DNA of 64,000 bases from Trebonia sp035294225 (GTDB lineage Bacteria > Actinomycetota > Actinomycetes > Streptosporangiales > Streptosporangiaceae). This document shows positions 1 through 7,911 of this stretch, piece after piece. The stretch lies in NCBI GenBank assembly GCA_035294225.1, contig DATGLH010000104.1, positions 1 through 64,000 of the forward strand, given 5' to 3'. The translations under genes were made by a program, and so were the position numbers. The notes beneath the pieces were generated by a model. It ran no database searches and was not told where the DNA came from. It saw only the letters and a list, made by a program, of their open reading frames with translations. Numbering within the stretch: position 1 is the first letter of the stretch; every line of letters starts with the position of its first letter.

Positions 1-5
1 GGCAG

Positions 6-875
6 ATGCGGGTGGGGCTGCACGCGCTGGGCATCGGGGACGGCGCCCGTCCGGAGATCATCCGGGCGGTGGCGGCAGCCGCCGAGGCCCGCGGGTTCGC
101 GACGCTGTGGTCGGGAGAGCATGTCGTGCTGGTGGATTCGCCGGCCTCCCGCTACCCCTACTCCGCCGACGGCCGGATCGCCGTCCCGGCCGGCGCGGAC
201 TGGCTGGACCCGCTGCTCGCGCTGAGTTTCGCCGCGGCGGTGACCAGCCGGATCGGCCTGGCGACCGGGGTGCTCCTGCTGCCCGAGCACAATCCGGTCG
301 TGGTGGCCAAGCAGGCCGCGACGCTCGATGTGCTGTCCGGCGGACGGTTCACGCTGGGAATCGGCATCGGCTGGTCGGCGGATGAGTTCGCCGCGCTCGG
401 CGTGCCGTTCGCCCGGCGCGGCCGGCGGACGGCGGAGTACGTCGCCGCGATGCGCGCGCTGTGGTCAGACGACGTGGCCTCGTTCGACGGGGAGTTCACC
501 CGTTTCAGCGCGATACGGGTCAACCCCAGGCCGGTACGCGGCCGGCGGATCCCGATCGTGATGGGCGGGAACAGCGACGCGGCGCTGGACCGGGCCGCGG
601 CCTTCGCGGACGGCTGGTACGGGTTCAACCTCCCGGCCGCCGCCGTCGCCGGCCGCGTCGGCACCCTCGCCGCCCTGTGCGCGCGGCGGGGGCGCGCGCC
701 GGGAGAGCTGACCATCGCCGTGGCGCTGAGCGACGCCAGCCCGGCTCTGCTGCCCAGCCTGGCCGGCGCGGGCGTGACCGAGCTGGTCGTCGTCGGGACG
801 CCCCCCGCCGCCCCGGACGCGGCCGCCGCCTGGGTCGCGGACCTGGCCGCCCGCTGGACAGGCACGGCTCGCTGA
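6..875 (+). CDS. LLM-class F420-dependent oxidoreductase (TIGR03619-like)
   Basis: A 289-residue luciferase-like TIM-barrel protein. The N-terminal half has the family pattern (ATLWSGEHVV near residue 35, then DPLLALSFAAAVTSRIGLAT and LLPEHNPVVVAKQAATLD), and the GGRFTLGIGIGW motif near residue 115 is the classic signature of actinobacterial F420-dependent monooxygenase/reductase-like proteins. Length matches the TIGR03619 group. The ATG lies only five bases inside the window, so its ribosome binding site and any upstream partner are not visible. It stands alone: the next gene is on the opposite strand. The cofactor (F420 rather than FMN) is inferred from family resemblance only; the substrate is unknown. 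Confidence 0.85.
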   Translation: MRVGLHALGIGDGARPEIIRAVAAAAEARGFATLWSGEHVVLVDSPASRYPYSADGRIAVPAGADWLDPLLALSFAAAVTSRIGLATGVLLLPEHNPVVVAKQAATLDVLSGGRFTLGIGIGWSADEFAALGVPFARRGRRTAEYVAAMRALWSDDVASFDGEFTRFSAIRVNPRPVRGRRIPIVMGGNSDAALDRAAAFADGWYGFNLPAAAVAGRVGTLAALCARRGRAPGELTIAVALSDASPALLPSLAGAGVTELVVVGTPPAAPDAAAAWVADLAARWTGTAR

Positions 876-938
876 CCCGGGGCGGGGCCGCCGGAGGAGC
901 GCCGAAGAGCCCCGCGGCGTCACCGGAAACCGGCGCGG

Positions 939-1391
939 CTAGCCGCGGACCTCGATCTTGCGGGCCCGGGACTGTGCGGTCTTCGGGATCCGGATGCTGA
1001 GCACGCCGTCGGTGAGGCTGGCCTCGGCGTGCTCGGCGTCGGCGTCGCCGGGGAGGCTGGTGCGGTAGGCGAACCGGCCGTGGCGGCGGCGCAGCACTCC
1101 CTTGCTGTCCTCCCTGACCTCCCCCGTAACGCGCAGTTCGCCGTCGCCGAGCTCGACGTCGACGTCCTCGCGGCGCGTCCCGGGAAGCTCGGCGCGGACC
1201 AGGTAGCCCTCGTCGGTCTCTTCCGCCTCGACCACCGGGACCCAGGCGTGCTGGCCGGCCATCGGCTCGAATAGCTGGCTCATCCGGTTCCACAGCTGCG
1301 CGAACTCGCCGAACGGGTCCCAGAAGTCTCGCGGCCAGCCGGCTCGCATGCGCTCGGCCGGAGCGGGGCGGCGTTGCGTGGGCAGGCTCAT
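939..1391 (-). CDS. Hsp20/alpha-crystallin family small heat-shock protein
   Basis: A 150-residue small heat-shock protein. The alpha-crystallin domain spans about residues 45-145, with the beta-strand pattern GYLVRAELPG, VDVELGDGELRVTGE, and a late R-x-S-L-P-G element followed by ASLTDGVLSIRIPK. The C-terminal I-x-I-type tail motif is absent or weak. The N-terminus contains WPRDFWDPFGEF, typical of actinobacterial Hsp18-type proteins. The ATG at 1391 was preferred to a GTG nine bases upstream because GGGGGTG sits six bases before it. Expected role: ATP-independent holdase for unfolded proteins in the cytoplasm. No HAIR or CIRCE element was recognised upstream. Confidence 0.9.
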   Translation of the reverse strand: MSLPTQRRPAPAERMRAGWPRDFWDPFGEFAQLWNRMSQLFEPMAGQHAWVPVVEAEETDEGYLVRAELPGTRREDVDVELGDGELRVTGEVREDSKGVLRRRHGRFAYRTSLPGDADAEHAEASLTDGVLSIRIPKTAQSRARKIEVRG

Positions 1392-1493
1392 GGATGACAC
1401 CCCCGAAAGTAGACGCCTGTCACTTCGCTTCTTCCCCTATCCCCGCACCGGGCCGCCGTAATCGCCGGCGCGCGGCTCGGGCATGATGAGCGG

Positions 1494-2018
1494 ATGCCAT
1501 TGTTCGCGTTTGAGGGCCATGAGCCGCGGGTCAGCCCGGCGGCGTGGATCGCGCCTACCGCCACCCTGGTCGGGGACGTGCGCGTGGAAGACGAGGCGTC
1601 CATCTGGTACGGGGCGGTGCTGCGGTCCGACTTCGGGCCGATCATCGTGCGGCGCGGGGCGAATATCCAGGACGGGTCGGTCCTGCACGGAGGCTCGGAC
1701 CCGGTCACCGAGGTGGGGGAGGGGGCGACGGTCGGGCACCTGTGCGTGGTGCACGGATGCGTCATCGGCGCCGAGGCGCTGATCGGCAACGGCGCGACCG
1801 TGCTCGACGGCGCGGTCGTCGGCAGCCGCGCCCTCGTCGCGGCGGGCGCCGTGGTGCCGCCGGGAATGGCGATCCCCGACGGCATGCTCGCGGCAGGGGT
1901 CCCCGCCCGGATCACGGGCGAGCTCACGGCCGGGGCGAAACAATGGGTGGAGACGAACCCGGCCACCTACCGTGCCCTGGCCCGGCGGCACGCCGCCGGC
2001 GTCCGGCCCGTCGCCTGA
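1494..2018 (+). CDS. gamma-class carbonic anhydrase family protein
   Basis: A 174-residue left-handed beta-helix protein of the gamma-carbonic anhydrase/YrdA-PaaY family. Hexapeptide repeats run from about residue 18 to 140. The three expected zinc histidines are visible: one in SVLHGGSD and two in TVGHLCVVHGC. Family members bind Zn or Fe and some hydrate CO2; others have unclear function. No Shine-Dalgarno sequence precedes the ATG; instead a CATGAT -10-like hexamer ends six bases upstream, so the mRNA may be leaderless. It is divergent from the Hsp20 gene. Activity on CO2 is inferred from the family, not proven by sequence. Confidence 0.9.
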   Translation: MPLFAFEGHEPRVSPAAWIAPTATLVGDVRVEDEASIWYGAVLRSDFGPIIVRRGANIQDGSVLHGGSDPVTEVGEGATVGHLCVVHGCVIGAEALIGNGATVLDGAVVGSRALVAAGAVVPPGMAIPDGMLAAGVPARITGELTAGAKQWVETNPATYRALARRHAAGVRPVA

Positions 2019-2062
2019 CAGCCCCTCACCCGGCGGCGCGCGGCCCGGCGGCGCGCGGGCGC

Positions 2063-3949
2063 CTAGCCCGCGTGGCAGGGACCGGACGGGGGCGGCACGT
2101 CCAGGGTGGGGTTGCGGTCGAAGAAACCGGTGGGCTTGAGCATGAAGCCGGTGCGGGTGACCGGCATCACCGGCCAGTCCTCGGGCCTGACCACGTGCGT
2201 CGGCCCGAACGTGTGCCAGATGACGATGTCCTGGCCGTCGATGTCGCGGTCGGCCGCGGCGAACGCGGGCAGCCCGCCGCCGCCGGGGTTCTGGTTCACG
2301 AAGTCGCCGGCCGGATAGCGCTGGGCGGGGTCATAGCGTGTCACCCACAGCGCCCGGGAGGCGAAGCCGGCCCGCGCGGCCAGCGGCGAGGACGGGTCGG
2401 CCAGCAGGGGCGGCCCGGCCTCCGGGTACAGCGTGTACGCGGCCGGCTTGCCGAACCGGTTGGCCGACGTGGTGCTGATCACCCGCCAGACCCGCCCGCG
2501 CGCGGCGTCGGCCGGCCGGGCCGCGGCGGACTCGGACGTAAGGCGGGTCACCCGCTGGACGATCGCGTTCCCGTACGGGTTGTCCGGGCCGATCGGCAGC
2601 CCCGTCACGTCGACCTCCTCGACCGCGTTGGCCAGGCCGTCCACGGACATGTCGAGCCGCGCGCTGAACAGGTGCTGGTGCACCGGGGCGCCGAGGCCGG
2701 GCGCCACCTCGGTGGCGTACGGGTGGCCGCCGCCCGGATGGGCCGCGGTGAACACCACCCCGGTCATCTTGACCTCGCACTCGATCGTGCCGTCCAGGTA
2801 GAAGTACCAGTAGAAGCCGTAGTCGTAGTTGCCGACCGTGGTGAAGAACGACACGACGAGCCGCCGCTGCCGCCGGGAGGCCGCCGAGCCGTTGAAGATG
2901 TCGGTGTGCTTCCACAAGATGCCGGCGTCCTCCTCGTGGACGCAGATCGCGTTGCGCACCACGCGCGGTTCGCCGGTCTCGCCGCAGACGACGGCGTCCA
3001 GGTAGGCGATCTCGCCCAGGCAGTCGCAGCCCAGCTCGAGGGAGTTGACCCACTTGCCGACCAGGTACTCGCCGGTGTCGAAGTACGCCTGCCAGTAGCG
3101 GAACCGCGGATCGCCGTACGGCACCACCATCTCGGGCACCGAAGCCCGGTAGATCACCGGCCGCCCCGCCAGGTGAATCTGGTGCAGGGTCAGCCCCTCC
3201 CGCGCGTCGAAGCCCACCCGCAGCGACCAGCCCTGCCAGCGCAGCAGGCTGCCGTCTACCGTGAAGCTCGGCCCCTCCGGCTGGGTGATCTCGATCGGCC
3301 GCAAGCCGGTGCGCTCCGGGCCCCGCACGGCCGGGTCGTCGTAGTCGCCGGATTCCGCGGGCACCGGCAGGGAGAACTCGTCGACGACCTTGAAGACCCG
3401 CTTCTCGATCAGGTCCACGTGCGCGGTGACGCCGTCGATCGGATGCGCCCAGGCCAGGTCGTGCTCCCGCGCCTGGAGGAAGGCGAGCACCCGCACCATG
3501 CGCCGCCGGCCGTCCTCGGGCGGCCCGTACGCGCCGGCCGTGATGGGGCAGATCCGGATCTTGCTCATGTCGGCCAGCCCGCGCCGCGCCATCGCCTCGC
3601 GCCAGCCGGGGTCGGCGCGGACGATCTCCTCGACGAGGGCGTACTCGGAGTCGAGGATCGGCGGCTGCCCCTCCGCCGCGGTGTCCACCGTGCGCGCGCT
3701 GACCACGGCGCGGCGCGTCAGCGACACCACGACGTCGGCGGACTCGCCGGTCTTGAGGTTGATCAGGAAGGCGCGCAGCCTCCGGTCGGCGGCGGTGCCC
3801 GCCAGCACCTCGCCCTTGGGCGGCTCCTCCAGGCCGTAATAGGCGAACCTGACCGGCTCCGCGAGCAGGCCGGCGGCCGCCATGATCTCCCGCCCGGCCA
3901 GGTACTCGGCGGCGGTGGCCGGGTCGAGGGGATGCGGAACTGCGGTCAT
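2063..3949 (-). CDS. copper-containing primary amine oxidase
   Basis: A 628-residue copper amine oxidase. It oxidises primary amines to aldehyde, ammonia and H2O2 using topaquinone. The N-Y-D motif (VGNYDYGF) gives the cofactor precursor Tyr375, and the catalytic-base aspartate in AYFDTGEY is Asp291, 84 residues earlier, the same spacing as Asp298/Tyr382 of the Arthrobacter globiformis enzyme. Copper ligands are the H-x-H in VHQHLFSA and a late His in IWHTFGPTH. No signal peptide is seen, as in cytoplasmic actinobacterial homologues. The reading frame stays open far upstream, antisense-like inside the permease gene; the ATG at 3949 was chosen because GGAG lies just before it and homology starts there. 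It lies 56 bp after the APC permease and is probably co-transcribed with it. Physiological amine unknown. Confidence 0.95.
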   Translation of the reverse strand: MTAVPHPLDPATAAEYLAGREIMAAAGLLAEPVRFAYYGLEEPPKGEVLAGTAADRRLRAFLINLKTGESADVVVSLTRRAVVSARTVDTAAEGQPPILDSEYALVEEIVRADPGWREAMARRGLADMSKIRICPITAGAYGPPEDGRRRMVRVLAFLQAREHDLAWAHPIDGVTAHVDLIEKRVFKVVDEFSLPVPAESGDYDDPAVRGPERTGLRPIEITQPEGPSFTVDGSLLRWQGWSLRVGFDAREGLTLHQIHLAGRPVIYRASVPEMVVPYGDPRFRYWQAYFDTGEYLVGKWVNSLELGCDCLGEIAYLDAVVCGETGEPRVVRNAICVHEEDAGILWKHTDIFNGSAASRRQRRLVVSFFTTVGNYDYGFYWYFYLDGTIECEVKMTGVVFTAAHPGGGHPYATEVAPGLGAPVHQHLFSARLDMSVDGLANAVEEVDVTGLPIGPDNPYGNAIVQRVTRLTSESAAARPADAARGRVWRVISTTSANRFGKPAAYTLYPEAGPPLLADPSSPLAARAGFASRALWVTRYDPAQRYPAGDFVNQNPGGGGLPAFAAADRDIDGQDIVIWHTFGPTHVVRPEDWPVMPVTRTGFMLKPTGFFDRNPTLDVPPPSGPCHAG

Positions 3950-4005
3950 GGCATTCTCCAGGGTTCTCATCCTGAACGGGCCGTGGCGTCTGTGGCCGCG
4001 TCCCC

Positions 4006-5469
4006 TTACTCGTCGGCGATGATCGAGCCGACCCGGTCGCCGAGCCCCGGGTCCCGGCGGCTCAGCGCGACGGCGTAGACAACGGAGACGGCGACGACGC
4101 CGAGCGCCGCATAGGGGAACCAGTCGAACGGCGCGGGCTGGCCGGGCTTGACCAGGTAGTAGACCGGAACCCCGATGGCGATCATGCCGAGCACCGGCAG
4201 CAGCACGTGCTTGACCGGGCTGAACTCCCGCGGCCGGTACCTGCGGTAGTAGAACGGCAGCGCCAGGTTGGCCAGGAAGTACACCACGAGCACGAGGATC
4301 GTGCCCATCGTGGACGACTCGGTGAAGAAGGCGATCGCGCTCATCGAGCCGCTGCTGCCGCCGGCCAGGTGGGCCAGCCCCCAGACGGCGATGATCACCG
4401 CCGCGACGGCGACGAACGCGAGGATCGCGTTGACCGGCGTCCGCCGCCGCGGGTGCACCCTGCCCAGCCAGCGCGGCAGCAGCCCCTCCCGGCCGGCGTT
4501 GAAGATCAGCCGGGCCTGCGAGTTCACCGCGGCGATCAGCACGCCGAGGGTGGAGGTCATGCCGGCGATGTAGGCGAAGAAGGCCAGCCACGCCGCGATG
4601 TCGTGGGAGACGCTGATGAACGGGATCGCCGCGCTGCCGAGCGCGGTGCCGTTGTACCTGAACCCGGTGACGGTGGCGAACGCGAACAGCACGTAGCCGA
4701 CCGCCATCAGCGCCACCGAGAGGAACACCGCGCGCGGCACGTTCCGCCGCGGGTCGCCGGTCTCCTCGGCGAGCGCCGCCGAGTTCTCCCAGCCGATGAA
4801 CAGGTAGACCGCCAGCGGGAACCCGGCCGCCAGGCCGCTGAAGCCGTTGGTGATGCGACCGGGGTCGAACGGCGCCGCCGACAGGTGCCCGCCGTTCTTG
4901 ATGATCGCCGCGAGCGAGACCACGATCAGCACCAGCATCTCGAAGCCGAAGAAGAAGCCGGCCAGCTTGGTGGACACGGCCACGCCGCGGATCATCATGA
5001 CGACCGCGCCGGCGGTGAGGATCACCGAGAAGATGCCCCACGGCACGTTCCAGCCGAAGTAGTACTGGAGCACGATCGACAGGAAGCCGCCGCAGATGGC
5101 CAGCACCGACGAGATCGCGATGATGTAGCCGGCGCCGCACAGCAGCGCGGTGGTCACCGCGCTCGTGCCGCCGAACGTCTTGCCGACATAGGAGATGAAG
5201 CCGCCGGTGGACGGGTGCGCCCGGGAGAACTGCGACAGCGTGTTGCCGAGCAGCGCGATCGCGATCCCGGCCAGGATGATCGTCAGCGGCGCGGCCACGC
5301 CCGCGGTGATGACGAGAAAGCCGAAGCCGAAGTAGAAGCTGTACGCCGGGCCGATGTTCGCCATCGTGGAGGCGGAGATGTCGACCAGCCTGAGCGCGCC
5401 GCGGTGCAGCCGCTCCGGTGCCTGTCGTGCCTTGGTCTCCGAGAACGGAACAGATGCCGCTTCGCTCAT
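4006..5469 (-). CDS. APC-superfamily amino acid/amine permease
   Basis: A 487-residue inner-membrane transporter with about twelve hydrophobic segments. The N-terminal region (ASTMANIGPAYSFYFGFGFL) and the FIGWENSAALAEETGDPRR loop near residue 230 are characteristic of the amino acid-polyamine-organocation family (APC, YjeH/GabP-like). The ATG at 5469 follows an AGGGGC ribosome binding site; an in-frame ATG 14 codons upstream would overlap the LacI-type operator. Directly downstream is the copper amine oxidase, so the substrate is likely a primary amine or amine-containing amino acid. The operator at 5506-5521 suggests repression by the LacI regulator encoded next door. Substrate is inferred from context only. 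Confidence 0.9.
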   Translation of the reverse strand: MSEAASVPFSETKARQAPERLHRGALRLVDISASTMANIGPAYSFYFGFGFLVITAGVAAPLTIILAGIAIALLGNTLSQFSRAHPSTGGFISYVGKTFGGTSAVTTALLCGAGYIIAISSVLAICGGFLSIVLQYYFGWNVPWGIFSVILTAGAVVMMIRGVAVSTKLAGFFFGFEMLVLIVVSLAAIIKNGGHLSAAPFDPGRITNGFSGLAAGFPLAVYLFIGWENSAALAEETGDPRRNVPRAVFLSVALMAVGYVLFAFATVTGFRYNGTALGSAAIPFISVSHDIAAWLAFFAYIAGMTSTLGVLIAAVNSQARLIFNAGREGLLPRWLGRVHPRRRTPVNAILAFVAVAAVIIAVWGLAHLAGGSSGSMSAIAFFTESSTMGTILVLVVYFLANLALPFYYRRYRPREFSPVKHVLLPVLGMIAIGVPVYYLVKPGQPAPFDWFPYAALGVVAVSVVYAVALSRRDPGLGDRVGSIIADE

Positions 5470-5505
5470 GGCGCCCCTGCTTTCCCGCGCTCTGCCCGTC
5501 CCGCT

Positions 5506-5521
5506 CGGCAAGCGCTTTCCA
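5506..5521. promoter_or_regulatory. LacI-family operator upstream of the APC permease
   Basis: The 16-mer CGGCAAGCGCTTTCCA has a central GC and two half-sites agreeing at six of eight positions, the geometry of LacI/GalR operators. It sits 37 bp before the permease start, between the lacI stop and the permease. A related site is at 6712-6727. Confidence 0.6.
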
Positions 5522-5569
5522 GTTTCCGTGAAAATACCGAATTCAGCGACGGATGCGCAAGGGTCCGGA

Positions 5570-6664
5570 TTACGCCGCCGGCGGGCGGGGGAGCGTGCTG
5601 TCCCGCAGCACGACCTCGCCGGGCACCGGGACCACGCGCGGCCCCGGCGCGTCGTCGCTGAGCACCAGGCGGGCCGCGATCTCGCCGAGCCGCTTCAGCG
5701 GCAGCCGCACGGTGGTGAGCGGCGGGTAGACATCGCGCAGGGTCGGGATGTCGTCGAACCCCGCCACCGCGATGTCGCCGGGCACGCGCAGGCCCGCGGC
5801 GCGCAGCCGGGCCAGCGCGCCGACCGCCATGATGTCGCTCACCGCGAACACGCAGCCGGGCAGCGGCCCGCCCGCGGCGAGGATCTCGCTCATCGCCTGG
5901 TAACCGCCGTCCCTGGACAGGTCGCCGTGCACGATCTGCGCCGCGTCCAGCGGCACCGACCAGGCGCGCAGCCCGGCGCGGAACCCCTCGGTCCGCTCCC
6001 GCGCGGTCAGCAGCGAGCGCGGGCCCGCCAGCACCGCGAACCTGCGGTGCCCCAGCGCGGCCAGCGCCCTGGCCAGGGCGTCCGCGCCCGCCTTGTTCTC
6101 CGGCAGCACCGTGTCCACGCCGAGCAGGTCCTGGCCGATGCAGGCCGCCCGCCCGCCGGACCTGGTGAAGGCGGCGAGTTCGGCGCGCAGGGCGTCCCTG
6201 GCCGCGGCGTTGTCCGACCTGCTGCCGACCAGGACGACGGCCCGCGCCCGCTGCGCGCGCATCAGCGCGACGTACTCGCGTTCGGCCTCCTCGTGCGCGG
6301 CCGTGCTCGACATGCACACGAGGAGCCGGCTGGAGGCGGCGACCTCGATGAGGCCGGCCGCGATCGAGGAGAAGTACGGGTCCGAGATGTCGCGCAGCGC
6401 CACCCCGATCATCGTGCTCTGCCCGGTCGCCACGGCCCTGGCCTGCAAGTTCGCCGTGTAGCCGAGATCGGCGACCGCCCGGTGCACCCGGTCGGCCAGC
6501 GGCTTGCCGACCCGGCGCGAGCCGTCGTTCACCACGCGCGACGCGGTGGTCAGCGATACGCCCGCCCGGTCGGCGACATCTTGCAGCGTCACCCGCCGCG
6601 GCGGCGCCGCGGCGGTCCCGCGCCGCCCCGCCGCGCCGCGGCTCTCGGGACGCACGTCCGCCAC
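5570..6664 (-). CDS. LacI-family transcriptional regulator
   Basis: A 364-residue regulator. The LacI helix-turn-helix (VTLQDVADRAGVSLTTASRV) is at about residues 25-45 with the hinge helix around ANLQARAVAT, followed by a periplasmic-binding-protein-like effector domain (GVALRDISDPYFSSIAAG, VFAVSDIMAVGALARLRAAG, VAGFDDIPTLRDVYPPLTTV). The extra ~20 residues before the HTH are Arg/Ala rich. The GTG start at 6664 is preceded by GAGGAGGG. It is divergent from the Gfo/Idh operon and followed by the permease-amine oxidase genes; palindromes of matching type lie on both sides. The ligand is probably a sugar or sugar derivative, going by family and neighbours. Confidence 0.95.
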   Translation of the reverse strand: MADVRPESRGAAGRRGTAAAPPRRVTLQDVADRAGVSLTTASRVVNDGSRRVGKPLADRVHRAVADLGYTANLQARAVATGQSTMIGVALRDISDPYFSSIAAGLIEVAASSRLLVCMSSTAAHEEAEREYVALMRAQRARAVVLVGSRSDNAAARDALRAELAAFTRSGGRAACIGQDLLGVDTVLPENKAGADALARALAALGHRRFAVLAGPRSLLTARERTEGFRAGLRAWSVPLDAAQIVHGDLSRDGGYQAMSEILAAGGPLPGCVFAVSDIMAVGALARLRAAGLRVPGDIAVAGFDDIPTLRDVYPPLTTVRLPLKRLGEIAARLVLSDDAPGPRVVPVPGEVVLRDSTLPRPPAA

Positions 6665-6711
6665 AGTCCCTCCTCGCCCGCTTGACCGCCGGTACGGCCC
6701 AGCCTATTCTC

Positions 6712-6727
6712 GGGAAAGCCCTTTCCA
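6712..6727. promoter_or_regulatory. LacI-family operator in the lacI / Gfo-Idh divergent promoter
   Basis: GGAAAG-CC-CTTTCC forms a near-perfect palindrome within GGGAAAGCCCTTTCCA. It lies 48 bp from the lacI start and 32 bp from the dehydrogenase start, well placed to control both. It shares the half-site GGAAAGC with the 5506-5521 operator. Confidence 0.65.
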
Positions 6728-6758
6728 AGGTTATCCCGAACACCTCACAGGAGAGTCC

Positions 6759-7910
6759 ATGGCGCGCAGGGTCGTCCACGTCGCGGTGAACGGGGTCACG
6801 GGCCGGATGGGATACCGGCAGCACCTCGTCAGGTCGCTGCTCGCCATCCGGGAGCAGGGCGGCGTGCCGCTCGGCGACGGCACGGCGCTGTACCCCGAGC
6901 CGATCCTGGTGGGCCGCAGCGAGGAGCGGCTGCGCCAGATCGCCGGCCGGCACGGCCTGGACCGGTGGACCACCAGCCTGGACGAGGTGCTCGCCGACCC
7001 CGGCGTCGACGTCTACTTCGACGCCCAGGTCACCAGCGCCCGGGAGGCCGCGGTGGCGCGGGCCGTCGAGGCCGGCAAGCACGTGTACACGGAAAAGCCC
7101 GTCGCCGGGTCGGCCGCCGCCGCGTTCGCGCTGGCGCGGGCGGCGCGGGCGGCGGGCATCACGCACGGCGTCGTCCAGGACAAGCTGTTCCTGCCCGGCG
7201 TGATCAAGCTGCGGCGGCTGGTCAGGGAGGGCTTCTTCGGCCGGGTGCTCTCGGCGCGGCTCGAGTTCGGCTACTGGGTGTTCGAGGGGGACGGGATACC
7301 GGCGCAGCGGCCGTCGTGGAACTACCGCGCCGAAGACGGCGGCGGCATCGTGCTCGACATGTTCCCGCACTGGCAGTACCTGCTGGAAGACCTGTTCGGC
7401 CCGGTCAGCGCGGTCTACGCGCGGCGCGCGACCCACCTGCCGAAGCGGTGGGACGAGGCCGGCGAGCCGTACGACGTGACGGCGGACGACGCCGCCTACG
7501 CGGTGCTCGAGTTCGCCAGCGGCGTCATCGCGTCGGTGAACGCCTCGTGGGCGGTCCGGGTCAACCGCCGTGAACTGCTCGAACTGCAAGTGGACGGCAC
7601 GCACGGGAGCGCGGTGGCGGGCCTGCGCGAGTGCGCCGTCCAGCACAAGGTGTCCACCCCGATGCCGGTGTGGAACCCCGACCAGCCCGATCCCCTCGAC
7701 TACCAGGCGATGTGGACCGATGTCCCGGACAACGCGGCCTTCGACAACGGGTTCAAGGCGCAGTGGGAGCTGTTCCTGCGGGACGCCGCGCGGGGCAGGC
7801 CCTTCCCGTGGGACCTGTTCGCCGGAGCCAGGGGCGTCCAGCTGGCCGAGCTGGCGATGCGGTCCTCCGACGAGGGGCGCCGCCTCCAGATGCCCGCGCC
7901 GGGTGCCTGA
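6759..7910 (+). CDS. Gfo/Idh/MocA-family NAD(P)-dependent oxidoreductase
   Basis: A 383-residue dehydrogenase. The N-terminal Rossmann fold begins VVHVAVNGVTGRMGY; the family E-K-P motif is present in HVYTEKPVAGS near residue 112, carrying the catalytic Lys. The C-terminal GFO_IDH_MocA_C domain includes SWNYRAEDGGGIVLDMFPHW. Start at 6759 is fixed by AGGAGAG nine bases upstream. First gene of a tight three-gene operon with the DUF993 protein (one-base gap) and a TIM-barrel isomerase. This trio recurs in actinobacteria beside LacI regulators and is annotated as sugar or inositol-like catabolism, but the substrate is not known. Confidence 0.92.
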   Translation: MARRVVHVAVNGVTGRMGYRQHLVRSLLAIREQGGVPLGDGTALYPEPILVGRSEERLRQIAGRHGLDRWTTSLDEVLADPGVDVYFDAQVTSAREAAVARAVEAGKHVYTEKPVAGSAAAAFALARAARAAGITHGVVQDKLFLPGVIKLRRLVREGFFGRVLSARLEFGYWVFEGDGIPAQRPSWNYRAEDGGGIVLDMFPHWQYLLEDLFGPVSAVYARRATHLPKRWDEAGEPYDVTADDAAYAVLEFASGVIASVNASWAVRVNRRELLELQVDGTHGSAVAGLRECAVQHKVSTPMPVWNPDQPDPLDYQAMWTDVPDNAAFDNGFKAQWELFLRDAARGRPFPWDLFAGARGVQLAELAMRSSDEGRRLQMPAPGA

Positions 7911-7911
7911 C

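Noticed and set aside
1544..4078. An 844-codon plus-strand frame opposite the amine oxidase
   Set aside because: It is the GC-rich complement of real genes: Arg/Gly/His-rich, no domain recognised, no ribosome binding site.
3950..5140. A single 1025-codon minus-strand frame joining the amine oxidase to sequence inside the permease gene
   Set aside because: The upstream part is Arg/Pro-rich antisense-like translation of the permease region; the amine oxidase starts at 3949 with a GGAG and homology begins there.
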